A DNA stretch of 64,000 nt from G963665405 sp963665405 (GTDB taxonomy: Bacteria; Chloroflexota; Dehalococcoidia; Lucifugimonadales; G963665405): positions 124,001-188,000 of the forward strand of contig CAXXUH010000003.1 in NCBI GenBank assembly GCA_963665405.2, written 5' to 3'. The position numbers and the translations under genes were made by a program. Position 1 is the first letter of the stretch; each line of letters opens with the position of its first letter. Of this stretch, positions 49,262-58,722 are shown in pieces. The notes below the pieces were generated by a model. The model had not been told where the DNA came from. It ran no database searches and saw nothing but the letters and a program-made list of their open reading frames with translations.

Positions 49262-51559
49262 ATGCTGTTGGTGCGGAGGCTGCTCACCATACCGGCGGGG
49301 ATCGCCCTGCTGCTGTTCCTCGTGGTGGCGCTCGTCGTCGTACAGGTCAGCGGGACCTTCCTGGACCCGGACTTCTTCCCCCGTGAGCTTCGAAAGGCGA
49401 ACCTCTACGAGTTCGTCGTGGTCGACCTGCTGACCTCAGCCGTCGACGAAGCCCGCGAGCTGAGCCCCGAGGAGTTCTCCGACAGCTTCGACAGCAATCC
49501 GCTGGTCGCCTCGGAGCTCTCAACCGAGGACATCGTGTCGTCCGTCAACAGGGCCGTGCCCCCGGAATGGATCCAGGCGCAGGTCGAAGAGGCATTCGAC
49601 CAGATAGGCCGGTATCTGAACGGAGAGCGGGACGAGTTCACGCTGACGATACAGGCGGGTGAGCGGGTGCCCACGGTCGTCGCCGAGATCAAGGGGCTGC
49701 TGCGCAAGGCCGACGCCTACGGCCTGCTCTTCGACGAGGTAATCACCCCCGCCATCGACGACGCGCTGGCAAACGAGCTTCCCCTCGACGTGGACATCTC
49801 CAGCCAGCGGATCGCGGACGCGGTGCGCGCCGTTGCTCCCCGAGAATGGGTTCAGGCCCAGGTCGAGAGCGCCCTGGACGAGCTTACCCCCTATGTCGTC
49901 GGGGAGAGAGACACATTCGAGCTGCGGGTCGAGCTGGCCGATCGCGTCGAGGTCGCGTTGGCCGAGGTCCGGGCCCTGCTCGGGGAGGCTGATGCCTACG
50001 AGCTCCTGTTCGACGAGATCGTCGCTCCAAAGATCGACGACGCGCTCGCTCAGGAGCTCCCGCTCGACATCGACGTGTCCAGCACCCGGCTCACCTCCGC
50101 GGTCCGCGCCGTCGCGACCCGCGAGTGGGTCGACGCGCAGGTCGATGTCATCCTGGAGCAGGCGACGCCCTACCTCGTCGGGACCGAGGATTCTTTCGAG
50201 ATACGGGTCGAGCTGGCAGACAGGGTGGAGATCGCCCTGGCCGAGATCAAAGATATCCTCAGAGAGACAGATGCCTACGCGCTACTGTACGACCAGGTCG
50301 TCGAGCCTGCCGTCCTGGACAGCCTGGCCGGGGATATCCAGCTCCCGTTCGGCATCTCGGTGACGGAAGTCGAGGTCGTGTCGGCCCTGAGGGAGGTGGC
50401 GCCCGTCGATTGGGTTCAGGAGCAGGCCGAGGCCCTTATCGACAGCATCGGGCCGTACCTGACCGGCGCGGAGGACCAGTTCTTCGTCGACATCTCGCTT
50501 GTCGACAACAAGCGCGACGCCTCTGAGGTGATCGAGGCGCTCGTGATTCAACGGCTGGAAGAGGCGAGCGCCCGGCTTCCGGATTGTACCTCGTCGCAGC
50601 TACTGGACCTGGCCGCCGGTGACCTCGGCGTACTCAGCCGTTGCGTCCCGGGGGGGATCGATCTCGCCCAGACGATCCAGGTGCTCGACCTTGACATCGC
50701 CGGGGAGATCGACCGCCGCATTCTATCCTCGGTCCCCAACACCATCAGGTTCACGGACCAGAACCTTCGCCAGACTCTCGAGGCCGCCGGAGCCTCGGAG
50801 AATGTCGAGCTCGTCGACACGGTCCGCGAGGTTGTCAGAGACGGTTGGACCTACACGAGTTCCGAGCTCCGCAGCGATCTGATCGCTACGGACAAGCAGG
50901 CCATCGCCGACGGGATCGACGACGTCCGGGACATTCTCGCCAACGGCTGGACCTACGACGAGACGGACCTGCGCCAGCAGATCGTCGACCTGGGAGTCGA
51001 CTCCACGGACGTGCTCAAGGCCCTCGACGACACTCGAGCCTTTCTCGCTGACGGCTGGACTTACACTGACACCGATCTGCGGGAAGACCTCGGGAGCGGA
51101 GTCGACGACCTGGACAGAGGGCGACGAATACTCAAGCAGATTCGCACTTTTCGCTGGATCGTCTACTTACCCCTTATCGTACTGCTGCTTGGGATTGGAT
51201 TCCTGGGCGGGACGACCTGGTGGAGCCGGACGGCCTGGGCCGGCGGAGCGCTGGCCATCTGTGCGGTGCTCATCATGATCACTTTCGGCCCGGTGTACGG
51301 CGCAGTGGTCGGGTCACGCCTGGATGACGCCCGAGAGGAGGCCCTGAGCAACATAGACGCCGGGAGCGACTTCTTCGATACGCAGACACTGGCCGTCAAC
51401 AAGGCGCTTGACATGGGAGTATCCGTGGCCGACGGCCTCGCCGGCGGCGTGTTCGGGCTGGCCATCATGCTGCTGGTCCTTGGCCTCGTAATGGCCATCG
51501 CCCCGACCGCCTGGTTCTACTACTCGAAGAGGAAGCGGGATGACACTCAGTGGGCTTGA
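49262..51559 (+). CDS. Large repeat-containing membrane protein of unknown function
   Basis: This 765-residue protein has one N-terminal helix (about 5-28) and two or more C-terminal helices (about 628-680 and 715-750), enclosing a long extracytoplasmic part. That part has four repeats of about 92 residues (starting near 90, 181, 273 and 365), each with [RP]-[ED]-W-[VI]-x-[AE]-Q-[VA], P-Y-L-x-G, D-x-F-x-[LI]-x-[VI], an A-E-[IV]-[KR]-x-[LI]-L helix, D-A-Y-x-L-L and L-P-L-[DG]. Then come three G-W-T-Y-[TD]-x-[ST]-[ED]-L-R motifs (about 533-635). No enzymatic motif. Family unknown to me. Confidence 0.75.
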   Translation: MLLVRRLLTIPAGIALLLFLVVALVVVQVSGTFLDPDFFPRELRKANLYEFVVVDLLTSAVDEARELSPEEFSDSFDSNPLVASELSTEDIVSSVNRAVPPEWIQAQVEEAFDQIGRYLNGERDEFTLTIQAGERVPTVVAEIKGLLRKADAYGLLFDEVITPAIDDALANELPLDVDISSQRIADAVRAVAPREWVQAQVESALDELTPYVVGERDTFELRVELADRVEVALAEVRALLGEADAYELLFDEIVAPKIDDALAQELPLDIDVSSTRLTSAVRAVATREWVDAQVDVILEQATPYLVGTEDSFEIRVELADRVEIALAEIKDILRETDAYALLYDQVVEPAVLDSLAGDIQLPFGISVTEVEVVSALREVAPVDWVQEQAEALIDSIGPYLTGAEDQFFVDISLVDNKRDASEVIEALVIQRLEEASARLPDCTSSQLLDLAAGDLGVLSRCVPGGIDLAQTIQVLDLDIAGEIDRRILSSVPNTIRFTDQNLRQTLEAAGASENVELVDTVREVVRDGWTYTSSELRSDLIATDKQAIADGIDDVRDILANGWTYDETDLRQQIVDLGVDSTDVLKALDDTRAFLADGWTYTDTDLREDLGSGVDDLDRGRRILKQIRTFRWIVYLPLIVLLLGIGFLGGTTWWSRTAWAGGALAICAVLIMITFGPVYGAVVGSRLDDAREEALSNIDAGSDFFDTQTLAVNKALDMGVSVADGLAGGVFGLAIMLLVLGLVMAIAPTAWFYYSKRKRDDTQWA

Positions 51560-52440
51560 CGGGGTCCGGCGGTGGACTCGGCTCTCCATCGCCACGCCAC
51601 CAGCAGTGCGAGCGCAATCCCAAGGCCGGCCAGAGCCATTGGTCCGGCCGACGGTATGGGCTCGGGAACCGAGACATCGACGCCTGCGGAGTGCGAGGCA
51701 ATGGGTGACCCAGCAGCGTCGTAGTACGTCACGGTGAAGGTCTCGCCGTGCTGGGCGAAGACGAGCCCGTCGACCGGGCTCGCCGCCCGGGAATCCGGGC
51801 TCAGCCCGACGCCTCCGACGAACAGGCCCGAGGTCGGGCTGCCGGTGAGGTCGGTCTCGCTGACCACCTCGGTTAGAGAGACCCACTCTCCTTCGGGATC
51901 GGACGTACTGCTGGCGCGGACCCGCAGGTCTGACGAGCTGTAGATGTCCAGAACATCGAAGTCGAAGCGAATCTCAACGGTGCTGCCGGGCTCGACGTCG
52001 GTCAGCAGAGTCACGCTGCCCGTCGAGGCCGAGATGTTGGCGACCAGCACGTCGATCCCGTCGACCCTGACCGTCCAGGGAGCTCCCGTCGACAGCGGCG
52101 TATTGGCAGGCTCGGCGGAATCGTATCCGGCGCCGGCCGAGAGCGCGAACGCGGCCGGATCGGGCGCCCCGGTCGCAAAGCTCCACCATGTTCCCGCCGG
52201 GGCCGCGGTCTCGATAGCCGTCCAGGTCCCGACGCCCGTGCCCGTCGTGGCAAGATCGGAATCCTGGACGAAGAAGGTCACGGCGTCGCCCAGCAGCACG
52301 GAGTCTGCCACGTTGCCTGCGCCGTCCTGGATCTCGACCGTATCCTCGGTAACAGCCCGCACGATCGCGTCCATGCCGAGAGTTGTTACCAGGACAAAAG
52401 CGAGAAATGAGGCTCCGATCGCTGCCAGATGTCGCCCCAT
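51547..52440 (-). CDS. Secreted protein with PEP-CTERM-like C-terminal anchor
   Basis: This 297-residue protein has an N-terminal signal peptide or anchor (about 6-24), a beta-rich extracytoplasmic domain, and a tail V-P-E-P-I-P-S-A-G-P followed by a hydrophobic helix and R-W-R-A. That tripartite tail (PEP box, helix, Arg-rich end) is the PEP-CTERM sorting signal cleaved by exosortases. No exosortase gene is in this window. The last 13 bases overlap the end of the convergent repeat membrane protein gene. Role unknown. Confidence 0.75.
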   Translation of the reverse strand: MGRHLAAIGASFLAFVLVTTLGMDAIVRAVTEDTVEIQDGAGNVADSVLLGDAVTFFVQDSDLATTGTGVGTWTAIETAAPAGTWWSFATGAPDPAAFALSAGAGYDSAEPANTPLSTGAPWTVRVDGIDVLVANISASTGSVTLLTDVEPGSTVEIRFDFDVLDIYSSSDLRVRASSTSDPEGEWVSLTEVVSETDLTGSPTSGLFVGGVGLSPDSRAASPVDGLVFAQHGETFTVTYYDAAGSPIASHSAGVDVSVPEPIPSAGPMALAGLGIALALLVAWRWRAESTAGPRQAH

Positions 52441-52644
52441 GTACGCTCCACCTCCGGAATCGCAGCTCGGAAGCCGAAAGAGTATCGCCGGTTGGCGACC
52501 GGGTCAATTGTGGTTTTCACTGTAATGGGCGCCCCCACAAGCATCGACGATAGCCTGGGATCGTCTAACAGGCACCGAACTTGAGTGGCACAGCATCATA
52601 TTAGTTGATCTGAACACGTCAACAAGATATACTAAGAGAATGAT

Positions 52645-52890
52645 GAAATATGGGCGTGCAGAGGGCGAAGCCCCTTTGCCGGGAGTTTGAGGGTGTCCCT
52701 CAGACATTTCTCTCCCCCTTTTGGGTGGAGCGGGCCGATCCTTAGCAGCATGACGAGATACGGGGAGTGCAGATCCCGACAAGTCGGGATTGCAAGGAGT
52801 CTGAGGGTTTCCCTCAGATATGATTTCTCCCCCTTCCTGGCCAGGAAGGGGGCCAGGGGGATGGTCGAAACGATTCCACAGCACTCCGCT
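52645..52890. repeat. Two tandem copies of family 1
   Basis: The first copy (52645-52740) and the second (52750-52890) both start with GA-TGA/CGA-ATA and contain GAGGGTGTCCCTC/GAGGGTTTCCCTC hairpins. The second has TCCCGACAAGTCGGGA and CCTTCCTGGCCAGGAAGG and ends about 30 bases before clpC. Confidence 0.8.
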
Positions 52891-52919
52891 AGTTAGCCAA
52901 GCATCAAGGTGACAGGAAA

Positions 52920-55373
52920 GTGGTTTTGAGACCAGATCAGTTTACAGAGCAGGCGCAGGAAGTCATATCCAAGTCGCAGGACATCTTCCGGCGCTACAGG
53001 CACAGTCAGTGGGACGTGGAGCACATCCTGATGGCGCTCCTCGAGCGGGAGCAGGGCGTGCCGGTCGAGATCTTGAAGGAGCTCGGCGTCTCCGTCACGG
53101 CCGTCCGGAGCCGGCTGGACGAGCTGCTGGAGGCCGCGCCAAAGACTCAGTACGAGTCCTCCCAGGTCTACGTGGCTCCCAGGGCCGCCCGAATCCTGGA
53201 GTGGTCCAAGGCTGAGGCCGACCGGATGAACGACGATTTCATAGGCACCGAGCACCTGTTCGTGGCCGTCATCCAGGAGGAGGAAGGCGACTCTGCCAAG
53301 GTTCTGGCTGAGTTCAAACTGAACCTGGAGAACGTCTACCAGGCCCTTCAGAGGATTCGGGGAGGCCACCGCGTGACCGACCCGAGGGCCGAGAGCCGCT
53401 ACCGCTCCCTGGAGCGGTACAGCGTCGACCTGACCCAGCTCGCTCGAGACGGCAAGCTGGATCCCGTCGTCGGCAGGGACCTCGAGATATCGAGGGTGAT
53501 GCAGACGCTCATCCGCCGGACGAAGAACAACCCTGCCCTGATCGGCGGCGCCGGCGTCGGCAAGACGGCCATCGCCGAGGGGCTCGCCCAGCGGATCGTC
53601 TCCGGCGACGTACCGGAAGAGCTCCTGGGCCGCAAGGTCCTGTCCCTGGACATCGGAGCGATGGTGGCCGGCAGCAAGTTCCGGGGCGAGTTCGAGGAGC
53701 GGCTGAAGGCCGTCATGGACGAGATCAAGCAGGCACAGGGAGAGATCATCCTCTTCATAGACGAGATCCACACCGTCGTCGGCGCAGGCGCTGCCGAAGG
53801 GGCCGTGGACGCCAGCAACATGATGAAGCCGGCCCTCGCAAGGGGCGAGCTGCAGTGCGTGGGCGCAACGACCGAGTCCGAGTACCGCAAGTACATCGAG
53901 AAGGATGCGGCCCTCGAGCGCCGCTTCCAGCCTGTGCTGGTCGAGGAGCCCGATCTGGAGACCGCCCTCGAGATGCTCAGGGCGCTCAGACCGAAGTATG
54001 AGGCCCACCACAAGGTCACCATCGAGGATGGCGCCCTGGACGCCGCCGTGCGCCTAAGTCAGCGTTACATCTCCGATAGGCTCCTGCCCGACAAAGCTGT
54101 CGACCTGATCGACGAGGCGGCCAGCAAGGTCCGCATCGATGCTCAGGCTCTGCCCAGGGACCTGAAGGACCAGGAGAAGCGGATGCGGCAGCTTCAGGAC
54201 GAAGAGGAGGCGGCAGCTCAGCGCAGCGAGTATCAGCGCGCCGCGGAGCTTCGGGCCGACCGTCTTCGCCTGGAGGAGGAGTTCAACCGCGACAGGTCGG
54301 ACCAGCTAAAGGATGTGAACGTCGACATGGTGGTCGACGCCGAGGCAATAGGCCGGCTGATCGCCAGCTGGACGGGCGTCCCGGTCGACCGGCTGCTCGA
54401 GGGCGAGGCCGAAAAGCTCCTCCACATGGAGGAGCGGATCCACGAGCGCGTAATAGGACAGGATACGGCCATCGTGGCCGTGTCCGATGCGATACGCCGC
54501 GCCCGCGCCGGGCTCAAGGACCCGAAGCGGCCCATCGGCAGCTTCATCTTTCTGGGACCGACCGGAGTGGGCAAGACGGAGCTGGCTCGCGCGCTGGCCG
54601 AATACCTCTTCGACGACGAGGAGAACATGGTGCGCATCGACATGTCCGAGTACATGGAGAAGCACACCGTGTCCAGGCTGATAGGTGCTCCTCCGGGCTA
54701 CGTCGGCTACGACGAGGGGGGTCAGCTCACGGAAGCCGTGCGGCGGCGCCCGTTCCGTGTCATCCTCTTCGACGAGGTGGAGAAGGCCCACCCGGACGTC
54801 TTCAACGCGCTCTTGCAGATCCTGGAAGACGGACGCCTCACCGATGGGCAAGGAAGGACCGTCGATTTCAGGAACACGCTGGTCATCATGACCAGCAACC
54901 TGGGCACGGGCGAGATAGACAAGCCGGCCGTGGGGTTCCTGCGCGAGTCTGGCAAGGAAGCCCAGTCCGCCAGGATGCGCTCGACTATCGAGGACGCGCT
55001 GAAGAAGACGTTCCGGCCCGAGTTCCTGAACAGGATCGACGAGATCATCGTCTTCGAGCAGCTTACGAGGGATCACATCCTGGAGGTCGTAGACCTGATG
55101 GTCGCCGAGGTCGCGGGACGCCTGGTCGAGAGCGGCGTCACGATATCGCTCACCGCCGAGGCCAAGGCATGGCTCGGCGACGAGGGCTACGACCCGGTCT
55201 ACGGGGCCCGGCCTCTCCGCCGTACGGTGCAGCGCTTCGTGGAGAACGCGCTCTCAAAGAAACTCCTGGCGCACGAGTTCAAGGCGGGAGACCAAATCGT
55301 CGTCGACGCCGGCGAGAGCGGTCTGACGTTCAGCAGCTCTCCTGCCGCCGCGGAGGCGGTGCCGACCGGATAG
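52920..55373 (+). CDS. clpC: ClpC-type AAA+ unfoldase
   Basis: This 817-residue Hsp100 protein has the Clp N-domain (A-Q-E-V-I-S-K-S-Q; H-I-L-M-A-L-L) and two AAA+ modules: Walker A G-G-A-G-V-G-K-T with F-I-D-E-I-H and G-P-T-G-V-G-K-T with L-F-D-E-V-E. A short middle domain (L-K-D-Q-E-K-R-M-R-Q-L-Q-D-E-E) is ClpC-like in length, shorter than the coiled coil of ClpB. An I/L-G-[FL]-type loop for ClpP binding is not clear to me in the C-terminal large domain, so the ClpP link is inferred. It starts at GTG 52920, with TTG 52926 possible. A terminator at 55428 follows. Confidence 0.9.
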   Translation: MVLRPDQFTEQAQEVISKSQDIFRRYRHSQWDVEHILMALLEREQGVPVEILKELGVSVTAVRSRLDELLEAAPKTQYESSQVYVAPRAARILEWSKAEADRMNDDFIGTEHLFVAVIQEEEGDSAKVLAEFKLNLENVYQALQRIRGGHRVTDPRAESRYRSLERYSVDLTQLARDGKLDPVVGRDLEISRVMQTLIRRTKNNPALIGGAGVGKTAIAEGLAQRIVSGDVPEELLGRKVLSLDIGAMVAGSKFRGEFEERLKAVMDEIKQAQGEIILFIDEIHTVVGAGAAEGAVDASNMMKPALARGELQCVGATTESEYRKYIEKDAALERRFQPVLVEEPDLETALEMLRALRPKYEAHHKVTIEDGALDAAVRLSQRYISDRLLPDKAVDLIDEAASKVRIDAQALPRDLKDQEKRMRQLQDEEEAAAQRSEYQRAAELRADRLRLEEEFNRDRSDQLKDVNVDMVVDAEAIGRLIASWTGVPVDRLLEGEAEKLLHMEERIHERVIGQDTAIVAVSDAIRRARAGLKDPKRPIGSFIFLGPTGVGKTELARALAEYLFDDEENMVRIDMSEYMEKHTVSRLIGAPPGYVGYDEGGQLTEAVRRRPFRVILFDEVEKAHPDVFNALLQILEDGRLTDGQGRTVDFRNTLVIMTSNLGTGEIDKPAVGFLRESGKEAQSARMRSTIEDALKKTFRPEFLNRIDEIIVFEQLTRDHILEVVDLMVAEVAGRLVESGVTISLTAEAKAWLGDEGYDPVYGARPLRRTVQRFVENALSKKLLAHEFKAGDQIVVDAGESGLTFSSSPAAAEAVPTG

Positions 55374-55427
55374 GCGCGCGCGACCGTGCGCTGGTACCGT
55401 CATCCCCCCTGTTCGGACAGCAATGCA

Positions 55428-55474
55428 GGAATCGAGCCCTCAGGGGACCTCTCAGGAGGCTCGATTCCGCTTTT
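55428..55474 (+). terminator. Intrinsic terminator of clpC
   Basis: GGAATCGAGCC and GGCTCGATTCC form a perfect 11-pair stem, followed by GCTTTT. Confidence 0.82.
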
Positions 55475-55549
55475 GGACGCTCGGGCCACTCCCGAGCTCG
55501 GACTCGGGTGCAAGAATCCCAGCGGCCGCCCACCGCCATCCGATCGTGT

Positions 55550-56383
55550 ATGATTGCTCTGCCCGGCGAGTCCCGATACATCGACGTTGATGGCCTGAAG
55601 ACCCATTACGTCACCGCGGGGAACGGGTCACCGGTCCTTCTGCTGCACGGTCTCGGAGCTTCGGTCGTCACCTGGCGGGACAACATCGGCCCGCTCTCCG
55701 AATCTCATACCGTGTACGCGTTGGACTTCCCGGGCCACGGGGACACGGACAAGCCCGACATCGACTACGCTCCGGACACGATCCTGCGGTTCATGGTGAG
55801 ATTTCTCGATGAGCTGAGGCTCGGTAGGCCGGCGATCGTCGGGAACTCGGTGGGAGGAGCGGTCGGGCTGATGATGGCCCTCCGACACGCGGACCGCGTC
55901 TCCAGGCTCGTGCTGGTGGACAGCGCGGGGCTCGGGAGAGAGATCTCCCCGTACATCCGGCTGGTGGCGCTGCCCCTCGTCGGTAACGTGCTGGAGAGCT
56001 CCAGGGTCGGCGGGAGCAAATACATGCTCTACAACGTCTTCTGGGACGAGAAGTTCGTGACCCGGGAGCTACTGGACGAGCTCTACCGGTCCCGGCAGAT
56101 GACCGGGGCCAAGGAAGCGGTAGTCAGAACCATCCGACGATCGGTGAACCTCTTTGGTCTGCGGCCACAATACATCTTCGCCAGGTCACTCCGGGACATC
56201 ACGAGCCCCCTGCTCGTGGTGTGGGGAGCCCAGGACCGGATCATACCGGTCGTCCACGCCCGTAGGGCGGCGCAGGCGGCACCCGGCGTGCGAGTCGAGA
56301 TCTTCGACAAGTGCGGACACTGGCCTCATATGGAGAAGGCGCCCGCCTTCAACTCGCTCATCCTCGACTTCCTGTCAGACTAG
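55550..56383 (+). CDS. Alpha/beta hydrolase
   Basis: This 277-residue enzyme has the oxyanion-hole L-L-H-G-L-G, the nucleophile elbow G-N-S-V-G-G (Ser about 108), the acid in V-V-W-G-A-Q-D, and the His in G-H-W-P-H-M-E-K. These are the features of the 2-hydroxymuconic semialdehyde hydrolase / haloperoxidase-like group. Substrate unknown. I use ATG 55550 because upstream codons of the frame run through the clpC terminator. It is followed by a VTT-domain gene after about 40 bases. Confidence 0.9.
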   Translation: MIALPGESRYIDVDGLKTHYVTAGNGSPVLLLHGLGASVVTWRDNIGPLSESHTVYALDFPGHGDTDKPDIDYAPDTILRFMVRFLDELRLGRPAIVGNSVGGAVGLMMALRHADRVSRLVLVDSAGLGREISPYIRLVALPLVGNVLESSRVGGSKYMLYNVFWDEKFVTRELLDELYRSRQMTGAKEAVVRTIRRSVNLFGLRPQYIFARSLRDITSPLLVVWGAQDRIIPVVHARRAAQAAPGVRVEIFDKCGHWPHMEKAPAFNSLILDFLSD

Positions 56384-56425
56384 CCTCCACGTCGGCATGC
56401 CTGTCCTTCCGCTGGAGCGCGCCGC

Positions 56426-57016
56426 ATGCGCATGACGTCGGCTGAGAGCTTCAGGGGGCTGACCCTCGTCTACCGCAGGTGGGAACGCTGGATCCAGAGC
56501 CTTGCCGTTCTGGCCGTCCTGGGCATGCTGGCGGCACTGTGGCTGCTGCGCGGGACTCTCTCAAGCCTGCCCCAGGTGGGATACCCGGCCGTTTTCCTCC
56601 TGAGCCTGCTGGGCAGTGCGGCAATGGTGGTGCCGGTGCCGGGGCTCCTCTCCGTCTGCGCGCTCAGCCTCACGCTGGTCCCGATCTTCGTGGCGCTCGT
56701 TGCCACCGTCGCCGAGACCATCGGCGAGATCTCCGGCTACGCCGTCGGTTACGGTGGCAGGAGGGTCATCGAGGGCCGTGGCTTCTACGCCAGGGTGGCG
56801 GGGTGGATGGAGCGCAGGGGGGTACTGGTCATCTTCGTGATATCGATTGTACCCAACCCCTTCTTCGATGTGATCGGCATCGCAGCCGGCGGCCTCCGCT
56901 TCCCGCTGCGCCGGTTTCTCGTCATCGTCTTCGCGGGCAAGATCATCAAGAACACGGGAGTCGCGTACGCCTGCGCTCTGGGAGTCGGCTCGATTCCCTG
57001 GCTGGGCATCGGGTGA
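56426..57016 (+). CDS. VTT/DedA-like integral membrane protein
   Basis: This 196-residue protein has about five hydrophobic segments. Its central motif (G-E-I-S-G-Y-A-V-G-Y-G-G-R-R) and the F-V-I-S-I-V-P-N-P-F-F-D-V-I-G-I-A-A-G loop with a Pro after the helix are those of the VTT domain (YqaA/DedA family), which is linked to lipid flipping or membrane homeostasis. The ATG at 56426 is likely; another Met lies two codons in. It sits 40 bases after the hydrolase gene and 99 bases before tRNA-Asn. Confidence 0.83.
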   Translation: MRMTSAESFRGLTLVYRRWERWIQSLAVLAVLGMLAALWLLRGTLSSLPQVGYPAVFLLSLLGSAAMVVPVPGLLSVCALSLTLVPIFVALVATVAETIGEISGYAVGYGGRRVIEGRGFYARVAGWMERRGVLVIFVISIVPNPFFDVIGIAAGGLRFPLRRFLVIVFAGKIIKNTGVAYACALGVGSIPWLGIG

Positions 57017-57051
57017 CCCGCCGCGCTAGCTGGTGAGGCGCAACACGGCGA

Positions 57052-57060
57052 TGCTATAAT
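57052..57060 (+). promoter_or_regulatory. Extended -10 promoter of tRNA-Asn
   Basis: TGCTATAAT, a consensus extended -10, 55 bases upstream of the tRNA. Confidence 0.6.
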
Positions 57061-57114
57061 AGTTCGCACCGCCACCGGGTGCAGGACCCGTCCGCACCCG
57101 CACCTCCTCAACAC

Positions 57115-57189
57115 TCCGCAGTAGCTCAGTGGTAGAGCGGTCGGCTGTTAACCGATTGGTCGTAGGTTCGAATCCTACCTGCGGAGCCA
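57115..57189 (+). tRNA. tRNA-Asn (GTT)
   Basis: Complete cloverleaf: acceptor TCCGCAG/CTGCGGA, D arm AGCTC...GAGC, anticodon loop CTGTTAA (anticodon GTT), T arm GTAGG-TTCGAAT-CCTAC, discriminator G and encoded CCA. Confidence 0.95.
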
Positions 57190-57246
57190 CGCACCTGTAT
57201 ACAGGTGTTCCCGCCCTATCATCCCTCTAGAAAATGGAGGGATGTC

Positions 57247-57983
57247 GTGCAAACAGCGGTCGGTTACTCGGTACTTATCCGTGGATTTCGGCTAGCTCTC
57301 AGCGTCGAGGGCCTCAGGCCTCACACCATCAATTGCTACGTTCGGGACGTAGAGCGGTTTGCGGCTCATTGTGAAGGCAAGGACCCAGGGTCAGTAACCT
57401 CAGGGGACATTCGCGCCTACGTTCTTGAACTGCAAGCGCGTGTGGCACCCAAGACGGTCTACGAAGCCCAGCTCGCTCTCCGACGCTTCTTCCGCTTCCT
57501 CCACCGCGAAGGAGACATCGCCGGCGACCCCACTCGGGACACGAAGCTGACTCGGTACAGGGTTCCATGGGGATGCCTAACTGGGAGGCGCGCGTCGTCG
57601 AGCTGGACGGCAAGACCGGCGTCAGAGTCGTCCCCCTGGGTACCTCGTCGCTGCAGGCGCTGGAGCGATATGCGAGGAGGTGGGGTGTCACGGACGGACC
57701 GCTGTGGCAGGGGAAGAAGGGGCCGCTCACGGGCTCGGGGGTCCTACAGATAGTGCGCCGACTCTGCCGCAGGGCCGGAGTCCAGGAGAAGGGCGTGCAC
57801 GCGTTCAGACGGGCCGCCGCGGCCCAAATGAAGCGCCTTGGCATGCAGGACAGCGACATCCTCGAAGTCATGGGCTGGAAGAACATCACCATGCTACGTC
57901 GCTACATCGCCGCCGTGGCAGGGGAGCTGGCTCAGGAGGCCCACAAGAGGTACAGCCCTGGGGATGCCATCCGTGTGCGCTAG
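57247..57983 (+). pseudogene. Tyrosine recombinase remnant at tRNA-Asn
   Basis: The 5' frame encodes the SAM-like core-binding domain (L-R-P-H-T-I-N-C-Y-V-R-D-V-E-R-F, Y-E-A-Q-L-A-L-R-R-F-F-R-F-L). From about 57567, in another frame, comes the catalytic part from N-W-E-A-R-V-V to V-H-A-F-R-R (HxxR), M-G-W and R-R-Y-I (Tyr nucleophile). The segment between, with the first catalytic Arg, is missing. Deletion plus frameshift make it non-functional. It lies just downstream of the tRNA, as integrases of tRNA-inserted islands do. Confidence 0.83.
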
Positions 57984-58032
57984 GGTGCGATTCGCACTCC
58001 ACCGGACTCGCCAGCCCCCTGGTAAAGAGAAG

Positions 58033-58063
58033 GCCCCGAACGGAAGGAGCGCGTCCGGGGCTT
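58033..58063 (+). terminator. Hairpin after the integrase remnant
   Basis: GCCCCG pairs with CGGGGC, with partial extension of the stem, followed by TTGAAAA; a weak terminator. Confidence 0.4.
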
Positions 58064-58182
58064 GAAAACGGGGAGAGGGGGCGTTAGCCACAATCGTCTG
58101 AGCTGTATTTTCCTACAGCTTGGGCGACCCCGCCGCCGTCGCTAGTCGCTAATCATCGATGGCCAGCTCAACAGCGATGGGG

Positions 58183-58623
58183 CTAGCCGGGCTCAGGAAG
58201 CAGCCCCAGCTGCGCCATCATGGACAGCTGGTCGAAATAGATGGCGTCCTCTGTCAGCTTGCCCCCGGAGTTGACCTTGAACACCGCGGCGCCCCGAATA
58301 ATCACCTGCTTCCCTGTCGGAGGTAAAGGCTCGGGCCCGCCCACCAGGGTCCCCGTCTGCGTCCCCACCATGAGCCACTCAACGGCCCCCGTGTCGCCCT
58401 CAACCACTTCGGTGGTGAACTTCATGGAAATGTCGGGGAAGCCGTTAAACAGCTGCGCATACTGTGTTTCAATGGCTGCCCGCCCTTTAGCTGGCTCGGG
58501 TAAGCCGGGCATTGACAAGGTCGCGTCCTCCGTGTAAAAGGCGGCGACCGCCACGGCATCCCTCCGGCTGAACGCGTCCGTGAACCCCTGGTTGTTCTCC
58601 CGTATCGTCTGTGGCGTCACCAT
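58183..58623 (-). CDS. SnoaL-like/NTF2-fold protein
   Basis: This 146-residue protein has the small alpha+beta barrel pattern: N-N-Q-G-F-T-D-A-F-S-R-R-D-A, then F-Y-T-E-D-A-T-L, then G-R-A-A-I-E-T-Q-Y-A-Q-L-F-N-G-F-P-D-I, and A-V-E-W-L-M-V-G-T-Q-T-G. It fits the nuclear transport factor 2-like/SnoaL group, which includes polyketide cyclases and ketosteroid isomerases. The ATG at 58623 follows GGAGGG. A stand-alone gene in the tRNA-Asn island. Confidence 0.85.
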   Translation of the reverse strand: MVTPQTIRENNQGFTDAFSRRDAVAVAAFYTEDATLSMPGLPEPAKGRAAIETQYAQLFNGFPDISMKFTTEVVEGDTGAVEWLMVGTQTGTLVGGPEPLPPTGKQVIIRGAAVFKVNSGGKLTEDAIYFDQLSMMAQLGLLPEPG

Positions 58624-58722
58624 GTCTACCCTCCTAATGGACTTCCTCAATGTCCGCGATTGTAGTTCCCGGACCCCGTTTGTCAACCCAGGGGTTCTGC
58701 CCCTTCGCCTCTACTCCCATTA

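Noticed and set aside
52920..55373. ClpB disaggregase
   Set aside because: The middle domain is much shorter than the long ClpB coiled coil; ClpC fits better.
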